Below, one piece after another: positions 44,643-53,687 of a DNA stretch of 64,000 nucleotides. The first letter of the stretch is position 1, and the number at the start of each line of letters is the position of its first letter. A program made the position numbers and the translations under genes. The notes below the pieces were generated by a model. The model searched no databases. It was given only the letters and a program-made list of their open reading frames with translations, and was not told the DNA's origin. Source of the stretch: Rhizobium sp. LC145 (GTDB lineage Bacteria > Pseudomonadota > Alphaproteobacteria > Rhizobiales > Rhizobiaceae); NCBI RefSeq assembly GCF_001005825.1, contig NZ_LBHV01000002.1, positions 1 to 64,000 on the forward strand. Direction: 5' to 3'.

Positions 44643-44882
44643 ATGCCGCTCTATATCAAAGATCCCGAGGTGGACAAACTCACCGAAGAGCTGGTCGGAC
44701 TGACAAAATCCACGAAAGTCGAGGCTGTCAAACTCGCGCTCATTCATGAGATTGCACAGCGCAGAGGCAGTCTGCCAATGCGCCAGAGGCTCGCCAAGTC
44801 TCTCGAAATGGCGCGGGTTGTCGGTCCTTTTGCACCGGGAGATCATAAGGTTGAAACCGATGAAATGTGGGGCGAAGACTGA
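44643..44882 (+). CDS. vapB: VapB-type antitoxin (copy 1)
   Basis: A 79-residue antitoxin of the VapB/PSK-related type: N-terminal MPLYIKDPEVDKLTEELVGLTKSTKVEAVKLALIHEI (ribbon-helix-helix-like) and a C-terminal toxin-binding tail ending in DEMWGED. It neutralises the PIN-domain toxin encoded next and represses the operon. The ATG at 44643 follows AAAAGGATATGCCGCT. Its stop overlaps the toxin start as TGATG. It is paralogous to the antitoxin at 61822-62067, which ends DEMWGDI. Confidence 0.88.
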   Translation: MPLYIKDPEVDKLTEELVGLTKSTKVEAVKLALIHEIAQRRGSLPMRQRLAKSLEMARVVGPFAPGDHKVETDEMWGED

Positions 44883-45316
44883 TGCTGTTTGTTGATGCGT
44901 CAGTCGTCGTCGCCATTCTTGCCCAAGAGCCGGATAGTGCCGAGCTGATGGACCGGCTAGAGCGGGACGGAGGCCCTTTTTATATGTCGGCCATCGTTCG
45001 CATGGAGGCTACACTTTCTCTAGCAAGGCGACTGGCCGAGGCCACCGGTAAGGACAAGCCAGCCACGCCGAAAATGTTCGAGCAGGCCCGCCGCTTAGTT
45101 GATCAGTTCGCCACTGACCTTGCAGCCCGCGAAGCCATGATCAGCGGTGACGTGGGCAACAAGGCCCTCGATGCCGCGCAGCGATATGGCAAGATCGTCA
45201 ATCATCCTGCCAAGCTCAACATGGGTGACTGCTTCGCCTATGCCTGTGCCAAGGCTTATCGCTTGCAACTCGCCTATAAGGGAGATGACTTCACCGAGAC
45301 CGATCTGGCCTGGTAA
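44882..45316 (+). CDS. vapC: VapC PIN-domain ribonuclease toxin (copy 1)
   Basis: A 144-residue PIN-domain toxin. The acidic catalytic residues lie at D5 (MLFVDASVVVAIL), in VRMEATLSLARRL, and in the C-terminal MGDCFAYACAKAYRLQLAYKGDDF. VapC toxins cleave tRNA or rRNA and stop translation when the antitoxin decays. The start overlaps the vapB stop. A paralogue with the same motifs lies at 62064-62501; the two share most of the last 35 residues, so antitoxin cross-talk is possible. Confidence 0.9.
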   Translation: MLFVDASVVVAILAQEPDSAELMDRLERDGGPFYMSAIVRMEATLSLARRLAEATGKDKPATPKMFEQARRLVDQFATDLAAREAMISGDVGNKALDAAQRYGKIVNHPAKLNMGDCFAYACAKAYRLQLAYKGDDFTETDLAW

Positions 45317-45597
45317 CGACGAAGTCCCCTTTCCCGCGGATCAGCTAACAGTAGAGACAATGAGTTATGTTTCTTCGATAATTCCCATGATCGGCGCATA
45401 CTCACAAGCTTGGCGGATACGCGCACACCTGTTTCTTTCAACAAGGTGGCGGTGTGTCTCCTCTTCTTTATCTCAAGCCAGCAGCAGGCGGAGCTCTGGA
45501 AAGCCGGCGGCCTAGGACTCTTTTCGGCGTACCAGGGCAGGTTCACGAGGGCCGGGCGAGGATCCCGGAGCAATGCTAGCTCCCCCTCGCACTAAAT

Positions 45598-47043
45598 TCA
45601 TCTTCGAGATTCGATGCCTCCGAAGCCAATTCGTGCCAGAAAGCGGCCCAATTTTCCCCGTGAATAGGCAAGGCCGTGATAGCTCGCCAATACAGCGCGG
45701 GCCCAGGCGAGATAGAGTACGGGCTGGTTTAATCGACGCGCCAGCCAGAAGACCCTGTGGCTCCAATGGCTGATCGCATAGCGCATGAGGTAGATCGTCT
45801 TGCGTTGCGCGCTCAAGTGATGGCTGCCAGCCGCGACCCGCTTGCGCGGGCGGATGCCCAGTCGAGGCCAGGTGAGCCGGAAGGACAGGCCCTCGCGCCG
45901 CTGGCGGAAACCGGCTGCCTGCGTTGCGATGACGAAGTCCGGTTCGACAGGTGACAGCGATAGCCGCTTTTCGGCAATACCGACTTGAATGAGATTAAGA
46001 AGGTGAGGGGAGCGGACGATAACCACATTGGTTCCCCTTCCGTCGGAAGAATAGGGTTCATGCCAAGCATCGCCGAATGCTATATCGGCGGTCTCGGCCA
46101 CCACGTCGTCGCAGAAATTGCAGGCCGAATTCTGAAAGAAACCGGCCCCCCAGTCGCCATCGGCCATATGCCACCAATCGAGCGCGGAGGTGCTTCCATC
46201 CATAAGCGTCATCTGCGCCCGATACCAGTTGGCGGGGCGGTCGGGGGACTTCATCCGATAATCGAAGTGTTTCGCCTCACGGAGATCGCGATGCATCTGC
46301 CATGCGAAACTTTCGGCCATGCGGGCGCTTTTCATGTGCCCGCAGAAGAGGCCGAGCGTGAAGGGGATCCGCTCCTTCAACAGGGGATCTGCAGCGCAGG
46401 AAAGCCGAACGGCCTTGATGAAGCAGGGTACGCCGATGACCGCATATCGGCCGGGGATTTTGCGGATTTCATCGAGCACGCCCGACAGCTCCACGGGATA
46501 GTAGCGGGACTTCGCGCCGGCGCGAAGATCCGCAAGCGTCCGCGAAAGCGTGTAGCGGGACAAGGGCTCGTTTCCCTGTGGGTTCGCGTTTTCGGTTACA
46601 TGCGCCACCCCATCGATCATGCCGCGGGTGAGAAGTTCCTTGGCGACCCAGGTCACGAGCCCGCCCGAACTTCCATTTGCCCGATAGTCCGCTTCCTCGG
46701 CATAACCGACGAAGGCTACCTCGAACCGGCCAAGCAGCGGATCCTTATGCGCCGCTGCGGGAAAATGCCGGAGCGCCAGTTCGTCCTCATCGCCGGCGGC
46801 CGGAGAGAACGGACAAATAGCAGAAAATTCAGCGCTCGGCTCTCTAAGCCACGCTGCAGCGCCTGTCGGCTTCAATTGGCCGTAGCGGTCGAAGGCCATC
46901 TCCAGATCCTCCCGCTCGGACCCGGCGAGGCAGGCGCCGCAGCCGATGCAGAGCCCGGAGCGCAGGATATCCCGCGGTGCGCATAGGTCTTCCGACGTGG
47001 GTTTCCGAAGAGCTCTACCGGACGACATGGCGGAGATAGTCAT
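45598..47043 (-). CDS. Coenzyme F420 hydrogenase beta subunit-like (FrhB) iron-sulfur flavoprotein
   Basis: A 481-residue protein of the FrhB/FdhB family. The N-terminal [4Fe-4S] motif is LRSGLCIGCGACLAGS with a later CPF, the FrhB N-domain is FVGYAEEADYRANGSSGGLVTWVAKELL, and the C-domain has GRYAVIGVPCFIKAVR, GLFCGHMKSARMAESF and CNFCDDVVAETADIAFGDAW. Such proteins move electrons between iron-sulfur clusters, FAD and a cofactor. In bacteria without F420 they appear in surface-polysaccharide loci beside pyruvyl transferases, as here, where the start overlaps the preceding gene by 29 bases. Confidence 0.85.
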   Translation of the reverse strand: MTISAMSSGRALRKPTSEDLCAPRDILRSGLCIGCGACLAGSEREDLEMAFDRYGQLKPTGAAAWLREPSAEFSAICPFSPAAGDEDELALRHFPAAAHKDPLLGRFEVAFVGYAEEADYRANGSSGGLVTWVAKELLTRGMIDGVAHVTENANPQGNEPLSRYTLSRTLADLRAGAKSRYYPVELSGVLDEIRKIPGRYAVIGVPCFIKAVRLSCAADPLLKERIPFTLGLFCGHMKSARMAESFAWQMHRDLREAKHFDYRMKSPDRPANWYRAQMTLMDGSTSALDWWHMADGDWGAGFFQNSACNFCDDVVAETADIAFGDAWHEPYSSDGRGTNVVIVRSPHLLNLIQVGIAEKRLSLSPVEPDFVIATQAAGFRQRREGLSFRLTWPRLGIRPRKRVAAGSHHLSAQRKTIYLMRYAISHWSHRVFWLARRLNQPVLYLAWARAVLASYHGLAYSRGKLGRFLARIGFGGIESRR

Positions 47044-48070
47044 TCGAATTGCGCCTGAGTGCTGCGATTCGCTCCGAAATCACCAGTTCCGGTGGATGAT
47101 CGAGCGCCTGGGGCAAATCCATGGAGGCGCTTTCCTCTCCTATGAGACGGCGATCAGCGCCGATAAGGGTGGTCAGGTCACGAATCTTGTTGGAGCGGTA
47201 GTCGGAAAGCACGCAGGCGAAAGGCTTCCCATTCACCAGGGCGAAGATGCAGCCGTGGAAGAAGTTTGTGACGACGGCGCGCGCTCCGGCTATGAAGCCG
47301 GCGTAATCCTCCGGTCCGGCATCGATCCATTGGCTATCGGCCCAATCGTTCCTATAGCCGATGCTGACGAGAGGATATTCCTTCTCTCGTGCCCAAGTCC
47401 GCACGGACTTTTGGAACCAGGCCGGAAAACCATGCCCGTAAAGGGCTATATAGTCGTGTCCGGGATCGACTTTTTCGCGCGCGGTGATCACCCGCGGGAA
47501 CTGGAGGCATGGGTCCAAAACGAGTTCGGGCTCGTAGCCTAAAAGATCGCGGATGAGCCGGGCGGAGTTGAGGTCGCGGACGGATATGTCGGCAAAGTTC
47601 AAAAGCTTGTCGGTCCAGAAGCCGTTCATGCCATCGGGAGAGATCTGGTTGCCGAAGCTTGCGGCATAGGAGGCGAGTCGCGAGGAGCGAAAACCGTCGC
47701 CGTAAAAGAGCAGAGAGCCTCCATACCAGGGGTGCTTGAGGTTCCAGACTTCGTCGCTGCCGACGATGACGAGATCGAAATCCTCCGTTCGGGCAGGCTC
47801 TTCGAGAGGAAAGGGCGCAGACAGCGGCAAGGTCGCGATCGAGTGGAAGAATTTCCGGATCTTGGCCCTATAGAGCGCATGATCGCCATTCTCGTTCGGA
47901 ACCGGCCGAAGGGCGCATTTCCACTCCGCCCGATCGACGCGGCGGGACCTGTGCTCCAAAAGCACGGCATCGATGCCCATGGAGCTGAGCCCTTCGACCA
48001 GGCAGCGCGCCTGCCAATAGGAGCCGTAGTTTATGCATCGATGAAAGGTAAGAACCCCGACCTTGCGCAC
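47015..48070 (-). CDS. Polysaccharide pyruvyl transferase family protein
   Basis: A 351-residue enzyme of the CsaB/ExoV/WcaK-like family that adds ketal pyruvate from PEP to sugars of surface polymers. Seen: VGVLTFHRCINYGSYWQARCLVEGL, DLVIVGSDEVWNLKHP, ASYAASFG and the C-terminal ARAVVTNFFHGCIFALVNGKPFACV, all typical. The start read is GTG at 48070. It overlaps the FrhB-like gene downstream; the pair suggests a joint pyruvyl modification step with reduction. No glycosyltransferase lies nearby, so the acceptor is unknown. Confidence 0.85.
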   Translation of the reverse strand: MRKVGVLTFHRCINYGSYWQARCLVEGLSSMGIDAVLLEHRSRRVDRAEWKCALRPVPNENGDHALYRAKIRKFFHSIATLPLSAPFPLEEPARTEDFDLVIVGSDEVWNLKHPWYGGSLLFYGDGFRSSRLASYAASFGNQISPDGMNGFWTDKLLNFADISVRDLNSARLIRDLLGYEPELVLDPCLQFPRVITAREKVDPGHDYIALYGHGFPAWFQKSVRTWAREKEYPLVSIGYRNDWADSQWIDAGPEDYAGFIAGARAVVTNFFHGCIFALVNGKPFACVLSDYRSNKIRDLTTLIGADRRLIGEESASMDLPQALDHPPELVISERIAALRRNSNDYLRHVVR

Positions 48071-48734
48071 GGAAATACCCAGACGACAACGTGTCGAGAA
48101 GTAACCGAATAGAAGCGACAGAGTTCCATGGGTTTTTCGCTTGCAGGACTCATGCCGGCTGCCGGCATAGGGTCCGATTCAATGGCTCAGAGCGCTACGC
48201 TGTGCAGTTATCGGCGACGTTTGCGTCGCTGACGGCAGCCATCCGGACGCTCTGCCCAACGCCTCGGCGCGATGAAAGCCTTTCTCCTGCCACCGGAAAG
48301 CCCCATGCGCCCTGATCGAATGAATCCGCTTAACCTATCAGGATCAGCACCAGGGTCTTTACATGGGTATCGATGCGCTCCAGCACGGCATCACGCTCCG
48401 GCAGCCCCCACCCGGGCGTCGATGCCCTGTGCGATCTCAGCGATAGCGTTCAGAAGAGCCGGCTCCGAAAGCCTGGCCGTTGGCGAATGCCTTCCAGCGA
48501 GCGAGCATCGGCGCCTTGAACACCCGCCCGCCCCCTGGCGACAAAGCCAAGTCATCGGCAGCCATATGGGCGCCAGGGCGGGCGCGTCGCCATCTCCCGG
48601 GTAGATCAGCGACCAGTTTTTGAGTGCATATCGCCATTCCCCTTCCCCTTCCCCATGACCATTGACCGGGCGAGCCGCCCGACGAACTCCAGTGCCGCTG
48701 TTGAGGCGAACTGACAACGGAGAACGTGTGGTTT
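48071..48734. other. Degraded stretch between pyruvyl transferase and oleate hydratase
   Basis: Several broken minus-strand frames look protein-like: KNWSLIYPGDGDAPALAPIW, LARWKAFANGQAFG, NAIAEIAQGIDARV, and LPERDAVLERIDTHVKTLVL with a stop near 48337. They lie in different frames, as if one gene had suffered several indels. I cannot name the family. A plausible but weak 115-codon frame spans 48391-48738. Confidence 0.4.
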
Positions 48735-50511
48735 TCATATCAGCTTTGCTTCGGCCAAAAGCTCTTCGATATAGGTGCCCTTGACCTTGGATAGTACCGC
48801 TTTTCCGATCAAACGGGTGACAATGGGCATCTCCACCTCATGTAGAGGCTTGCGATCGTTGAGGTGATAGAGTGCACTCAGCAGCACCCGGATGTCGAAT
48901 GAGGATGCAAAAACCTCCGGCACGCCGCGATCGACGCCGGTCAAAGTATAAACCGCCTCCATCGCGGTACGCACCGAATATTCGGTGGTGAACACCGTAT
49001 CCTTCTCAGTCTCGGCGAAATTGCCGATAAAGGCCAGGTTCTTCGATCTCTCCGGCACGACTAACGGCCGGTCGCCGGCGGCGCGCGGCATGAAATAGGA
49101 AGAAATGTAGGGCATGTTGCAAGGGATCGCGCGCGCCGAATTATGCGCGAAATCGTCGATTTCCTCCTCAGGCACACCCAGATGATAAAGCCACTCAGCA
49201 CATAGTTCGGCACCGGTGCATTCGCGGATCGGCTTTTTGACGTAATCCCCCGGCTTGTCTGAAAACAGGCCATAGAGCCAAACGACAAGATCCTTCTGCG
49301 GATCCTGCGCGGCGAAATGGGGCTGCCGGCTCATCGAGAAACCGTATAGCCAGCTCGAATCCTTGATGCTGCACGGCCCTCCGGTTACGATCCTTCCCGA
49401 GCGCGGATCGCGGCCGGTAATCCGCTCGATGTAAGGGGCGATGCGGTCGTCGGTCAGAGTGACAGTCGCCGAGATCGTCCAATTCGCCTCTGGGATGTTC
49501 TCGCAGAACTTTTCAGGGCGGCCGAATGAACGGTCGCGCGCCGCCATGTTCTTCCACAGCGACCAAGCGCCGCCGCGGTCTGTGACGATCGGTGCCGGCG
49601 TTTCATTGTCACCGTAGGTCGAGCTTTCGGTGATCGAGCCGTTGGTGACGAATACCAGGTCTTTAGGCGCGACGTCGATTTTGGCGGGCTTGTCCGCTTA
49701 CCGTAAGATTGATGGTGGTCGCCACCTTCTCTCCTGCGGCTTCGGTGACCAGGATATCATCGACCTGCGTGTCGTACTGGAATGTTACGCCGTGTCCCTC
49801 AAGATAACTAACGAGCGGCCGGATAAGCGATTCATACTGGTTATAATAGGTGAAGCGCAGCGAACTGAGGTCGGCGAGCGTCGACACATGATGAACGAAG
49901 CGCAGGATATAGCGCCGCATCTCAAGTGCGCTGGCCCAAGGCTCAAATGCGAACATCGTTGCCCAGTAGAGCCAGAAGTTGGAAGCAAAGAACTCCTCGG
50001 TAAAGACCTCGTCGATGCGCTTGTCATCGAGATCCTGCTCCCGCATCAGCGCGAGCGCGACAAGCTCCTCGACCGCTTTCGGCGTCAGCGTCAGGTCCGG
50101 CATCTGTTCGATGGGCTCACCCCGCTTGTGGATAGCCCGGCGCGGGTTGGTGGCGGGGTCCGTCTTGTGCAGCCAGTACATCTCGTCCAGAACGGAAGCG
50201 TCTGGCGTCCGAAGCGAGGGGATCGAACGGAACAGGTCCCATAGCGTCTCGAAATGCGCCTCCATTTCCCGCCCGCCACGGATGATGAAGCCTTTATGTT
50301 CGTCGAGTATGCCGTCCATACTACCGCCCGGCAAAGCGAGTTCCTCGAAAATCGTGATGGCGGAACCTGGCATCTGCGCGTCCCGGATCAGGAACGCGGC
50401 ACCAGACAGCGAGGCGAGGCCCGCACCGACGAAATAGGCACGGCGACCGTCGATCCCTTCCGGCTTGAGAGGGCGGGCAAACGCCTCGAAGTTACCGCTT
50501 GTTCTGTACAT
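48735..50511 (-). pseudogene. ohyA: Oleate hydratase (myosin-cross-reactive antigen) with one frameshift
   Basis: The two frames join into a full oleate hydratase, which adds water to oleate using FAD. The N-terminal frame starts at ATG 50511 (MYRTSGNFEAFARPLKPEGI), with YFVGAGLASLSGAAFLIRDA binding FAD. It runs to VATTINLTVSG near 49695. The C-terminal frame resumes PAKIDVAPKDLVFVTNGSIT and ends AEAKLI at 48735. Removing one base near 49695 gives 591 residues, close to the usual family length of about 590. Either the gene is recently inactivated, or there is a sequencing error. The ribosome-binding site is ACGGAG. Confidence 0.85.
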
Positions 50512-50639
50512 CTCGAACTCCGTTGGTTGTATCGGACGTGCCTGTGTTCGAGCATGCCGTATGGGTCTTGGAGTGGCAGCTCGCGAAGCATTCAAGCCTA
50601 TAGTCACGCCGGGATCAAATGACACTGGCAGCGTAAGGA

Positions 50640-50855
50640 ATGGAACGACTTTGGACGGCTCGAAATCCGACGCAGCAAGGTTGTCGTGCAGATCAGGAAG
50701 GACAGGACCATGCGAAAGGGCGACAGTGTTGCCGTTTTCTATACCCCTCAAATCCAGAGGGCAGCGTCACCGTCTCGATCACGAGCGAGACCGACGCGGA
50801 GACGGTCAAGGCCAAAGAGATCGCCGCCCAATGGAGTGATAATGATGGCTGAGAA
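50640..50855 (+). pseudogene. Possible toxin remnant upstream of the HigA-like antitoxin
   Basis: In one frame the end reads TVKAKEIAAQWSDNDG and a stop overlapping the antitoxin start, recalling the C-terminus of RelE/HigB-like toxins (…AKEIAxxW). The upstream part has no recognisable RelE core. This is a weak call, based on position and the last 15 codons. Confidence 0.3.
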
Positions 50856-51135
50856 ATTCTATGATTTCGACGTAGCAGAAATGCTGACGAGCGACGAGGC
50901 TATCGAAGCCTTTCTCGCAGAGGCTATGGAGGCAGGAGATCCCAAACTGATTGCGTCTGCCCTTGGCACGATCGCGCGTGCAAAAGGCATGACTCAAATT
51001 TCTCGTGACACTGGGCTGAGCCGTGAACACCTGTATCGCTCCCTGAGCCCAAACGGAAATCCGACGCTTGAGACAACCATCGCGGTTCTGAAGGCCATCG
51101 GTTTCCATCTAACGCCGAAGCACAATGCTGCCTGA
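50842..51135 (+). CDS. Addiction-module antidote protein (HigA-like, helix-turn-helix)
   Basis: A 97-residue putative addiction-module antidote. YDFDVAEMLTSDEAIEAFLAEAMEAGDPKLIASALGTIARAKGMTQISRDTGLSREHLYRSLSPNGNPTLETTIAVLKAIGFHL is the typical family sequence, with a Xre-like helix-turn-helix. It would neutralise a RelE-type toxin and repress its own operon. The ATG at 50842 follows ATGGAG (50845 is also in frame). The toxin gene normally upstream is only a remnant here, so this is an orphan antitoxin. Confidence 0.82.
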   Translation: MMAEKFYDFDVAEMLTSDEAIEAFLAEAMEAGDPKLIASALGTIARAKGMTQISRDTGLSREHLYRSLSPNGNPTLETTIAVLKAIGFHLTPKHNAA

Positions 51136-51139
51136 CGGG

Positions 51140-51480
51140 AGGCGAATGGGCCGGTCATCTCAGGCATGAAACCTTCCATGTCGGATATCGAATCCCGCAA
51201 TTTCTTGCGGGGCCTTAATCGCGACACCGCCGCAACGGAAGCGGTCGATGCCTTGGCACGGATGAACTCCACTCATCCTTTCCGCGAAGGCAACGGCCGG
51301 ACCCTGGTTGAATTCTTCGTACCCTGGCCGAAAGGGCTAGGTATTCGTTCGAATTCGGCGTGATTTCCGACGAGAGCATGGCGTTCGTCTCAGTCGCCGC
51401 CCACAAGTGCAACGATCTGGCGTCCATGCGTCGCATGTTCGCGGAAATCCTCCGGCATGGATGGTGCGAAAGGCGCCACC
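51140..51480 (+). pseudogene. Broken Fic-domain gene
   Basis: The Fic signature HPFREGNGRT sits in ARMNSTHPFREGNGRTLVEF. One C is missing near 51319; restoring it continues FRTLAERARYSFEFGVISDE, then SMAFVSVAAHKCNDLASMRR and MFAEIL, a typical Fic C-terminus. Upstream, in another frame, GEWAGHLRHETFHVG recalls the WAG motif of Fic N-termini. At least two frameshifts and internal loss have destroyed the gene. Fic proteins AMP-ylate target proteins, often as toxins. Confidence 0.75.
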
Positions 51481-51585
51481 CGTTACCATCGATATTCCAT
51501 AGCCGAAAGGGAAGCGGTTAGACGACGCTGAGCTCAAGCCAGGAGCAATGGGACGCATGAAGGTGCCGCGCAAGGAAGCTGGTGG

Positions 51586-52317
51586 CTAGACGGCCCGAAC
51601 CTGCGCCAGCCGCTTGACGGCGTATTCGTCCCTCCAGCAGACAGCGGCCTCCCAGGCCGCCGATGCCTGTTCGGCGATGTCCCATGCGTGTGCATCGAGA
51701 TCAGCTGCATTGTGGGGCAGTTCTAGGTCAAGATCAGGAACGTCGACATGTGATTCGTCCCAGTCGATGAGCGCGACCCGGCCGGCACTCAGGAGTATGT
51801 TGCGTGGATTAGCGTCACCGTGGACGACGCATGTCTGACGGCCTGCAAGCCGCGCCCAGGCCGCCCGGCATCGAGCAACGCCCTCGGGTGGCATTGCGGT
51901 GAGATCGATGCGCGTCCCCCGGTCAACTTGCAGCAGGTCGGTAGAGGATTTCCAGCCCGGACGCTGCGGCCAACCCTGCGTCAGTCGATGCAGTTGACGC
52001 AGCGTGTCGGCCACGCGGCGCCAGTCGTCCGCTGTCTCAGGCGGCCCGCCCTCTAGGTATTGCATCACCAACAGGCCATCGACGAACATCCGGCCATCCA
52101 TCGTCGGGATAGGTAACGGGACCGTCATGCCGTTTCGGTCAAGGTGCTGGAGGAGCTCTGTCTCCCAACCCAGATCAGCGTTGCTGCGAGTGCCAAGGCG
52201 GGCGACTGCAAGCTGCCCACCAATTTGCACGCTCCAAACATCATTGGCGACACCGCCAGTCAGTGGTTGCAGGCGGCGAGCGTCTTTCCCCCAATATTCG
52301 AGTGCATTCCATCCCAT
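51586..52317 (-). CDS. Aminoglycoside phosphotransferase-like (APH) kinase family protein
   Basis: A 243-residue APH/ChoK-fold kinase: Brenner's loop VVHGDANPRNILL (catalytic Asp and Asn) and the metal-binding ALIDWDESHVDVPDLDLELPH are intact. The N-lobe begins WNALEYWGKDARRLQPLTGGVANDVWSV. Family members phosphorylate antibiotics, choline, homoserine or sugars, and the substrate cannot be inferred. I chose ATG 52317 (MGWNALE); a TTG five codons earlier is also open. Stands alone. Confidence 0.8.
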   Translation of the reverse strand: MGWNALEYWGKDARRLQPLTGGVANDVWSVQIGGQLAVARLGTRSNADLGWETELLQHLDRNGMTVPLPIPTMDGRMFVDGLLVMQYLEGGPPETADDWRRVADTLRQLHRLTQGWPQRPGWKSSTDLLQVDRGTRIDLTAMPPEGVARCRAAWARLAGRQTCVVHGDANPRNILLSAGRVALIDWDESHVDVPDLDLELPHNAADLDAHAWDIAEQASAAWEAAVCWRDEYAVKRLAQVRAV

Positions 52318-52647
52318 TGGCAACACTTTCAAGGCTTCAGGTCAATTGATGGATATCGCCGACACGCTCGAAACGGTGCCGGCCGTGTCGGTAATGATCC
52401 CAACGGATAGGTGTTCGCGGTTATCCTCCCTCGTTCTCCGGACCACTGTGATCGATTGTCTGGAGCGGACGGAACATAACAGCTCTGCAGCCGAGCTGCC
52501 CATGCTGCCTTTACAGTCATTCGTCAGCCATTTGAGCGCGTTGCCAATTTGGCAATCGATTGAACTAAAAATTATTCTTTATACGAACGCTCCGTTAGGT
52601 GATGATCAATTCAATCAAACGTCTTTTGCAAAAAAGAGGGGAATAAA
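52318..52647. promoter_or_regulatory. Control region of the catabolic cluster with a LysR-type palindrome
   Basis: The gap contains a perfect 15-base palindrome, TTGCCAATTTGGCAA (52541-52555), of T-N11-A form, about 90 bases before the binding-protein start. This is suitable for the LysR protein encoded at 58747. An AT-rich promoter-like stretch (52565-52585) follows. A ribosome-binding sequence AAGAGGGG lies at about 52634, before the ATG at 52648. Confidence 0.5.
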
Positions 52648-53682
52648 ATGTCAGACCTTAGCATCAACAGACGTGGTTTCATGAAGACGGCAGCGGCCAT
52701 TGGTGGTCTTGCCGCCGCGCAGACTCTCCTGTCGGTTCGACCCGGTTCCGCCGGTGAACCCGCTAAAATCCGCATGCAGCTCGGCTGGCTCGCCTCCAAC
52801 GGTCTCCTTGGCGAGATCGTTGCGATCAAGAAAGGCTACTATTCCGAACATGGGCTCGATCTGGAGATCGTCCCTGGCGGACCGAATGTCGACGGCGTTG
52901 CCGGCGTCGCGGCCGGTCAAGCGTCGATCGGACAAATCTCTTCGAGCCCCTCCGTCATGCTGGCGCGTGGCGCCGGCGTTCCGATCAAAGCGATTGCAGT
53001 CGGCTATCAGCAACACCCCTATGCCTACTTCTCCAGAAAGGCCAAGCCGGTTCGAAGCGCCCAGGATATGATCGGCAAGACGCTTGCAATCCAGCCGACT
53101 GGCGCGGTTCTGCTGCGCGCGCTCCTGACCAAGAACGGTGTCCCCGAAGACCAGGTCAACGTCGTCAACATGGGTGCAGACATGAACCAGCTCGTGACCG
53201 GCCAGGCCGATGTCGTGGTGGGCTGGATCACCAACACGAATGCACTCAAGGTTCTCGGCGATGACAGAATCGATCTGATGCTGTGGGACGCGGGCATACA
53301 GCTTTACGCCAACGTCTATTACACGACCGACCAAGAACTTGCGGATCATTCCGAAGAACTAGCCGGCTTCATTTCGGCGACCGCCAAGGGGTGGGGCTAT
53401 GCACGCGATAACCAAAGCGAGGCTGTCGATCTCCTGATCGACGCCTATCCCAACCTCGACAAGACAAGCGAACTCGAGACGATCGGACCGCTGATGAAGT
53501 TCGCTTTCAACGAGACGACGAAGGTGGATGGTTGGGGAACCATGACTGAGGAAAATTGGGCAGCGCAGATCAAGACCTACGCTGATCTCGACCAGTTCAA
53601 AGAGACGGTTCCGACTGTCGAGGATGTCATGACCCTTTCGATCCTCGAGGCGACTGCCGATATCCGCAAGCAGGTCGGGTGA
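52648..53682 (+). CDS. NitT/TauT-type ABC transporter binding protein (Tat signal)
   Basis: A 344-residue periplasmic binding protein of the SsuA/THI5-like (NMT1) family. A twin-arginine leader (INRRGFMKTAAAIGGLAAAQ) leads into KIRMQLGWLASNGLLGEIVAIKKGYYSEHGLDLEIVPGG, then VAAGQASIGQISSSP and NMGADMNQLVTGQADVVVGWITN. These domains bind sulfonates, pyrimidines, nitrate, riboflavin precursors or aromatic acids. It starts a tightly packed cluster with its own ATPase and permease, followed by catabolic enzymes, so its ligand should be their substrate. Confidence 0.9.
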   Translation: MSDLSINRRGFMKTAAAIGGLAAAQTLLSVRPGSAGEPAKIRMQLGWLASNGLLGEIVAIKKGYYSEHGLDLEIVPGGPNVDGVAGVAAGQASIGQISSSPSVMLARGAGVPIKAIAVGYQQHPYAYFSRKAKPVRSAQDMIGKTLAIQPTGAVLLRALLTKNGVPEDQVNVVNMGADMNQLVTGQADVVVGWITNTNALKVLGDDRIDLMLWDAGIQLYANVYYTTDQELADHSEELAGFISATAKGWGYARDNQSEAVDLLIDAYPNLDKTSELETIGPLMKFAFNETTKVDGWGTMTEENWAAQIKTYADLDQFKETVPTVEDVMTLSILEATADIRKQVG

Positions 53683-53687
53683 TCGCC

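Noticed and set aside
45985..46986. 333-codon plus-strand frame inside the FrhB-like gene
   Set aside because: Antisense to an iron-sulfur flavoprotein with clear cysteine motifs and an overlapping partner gene.
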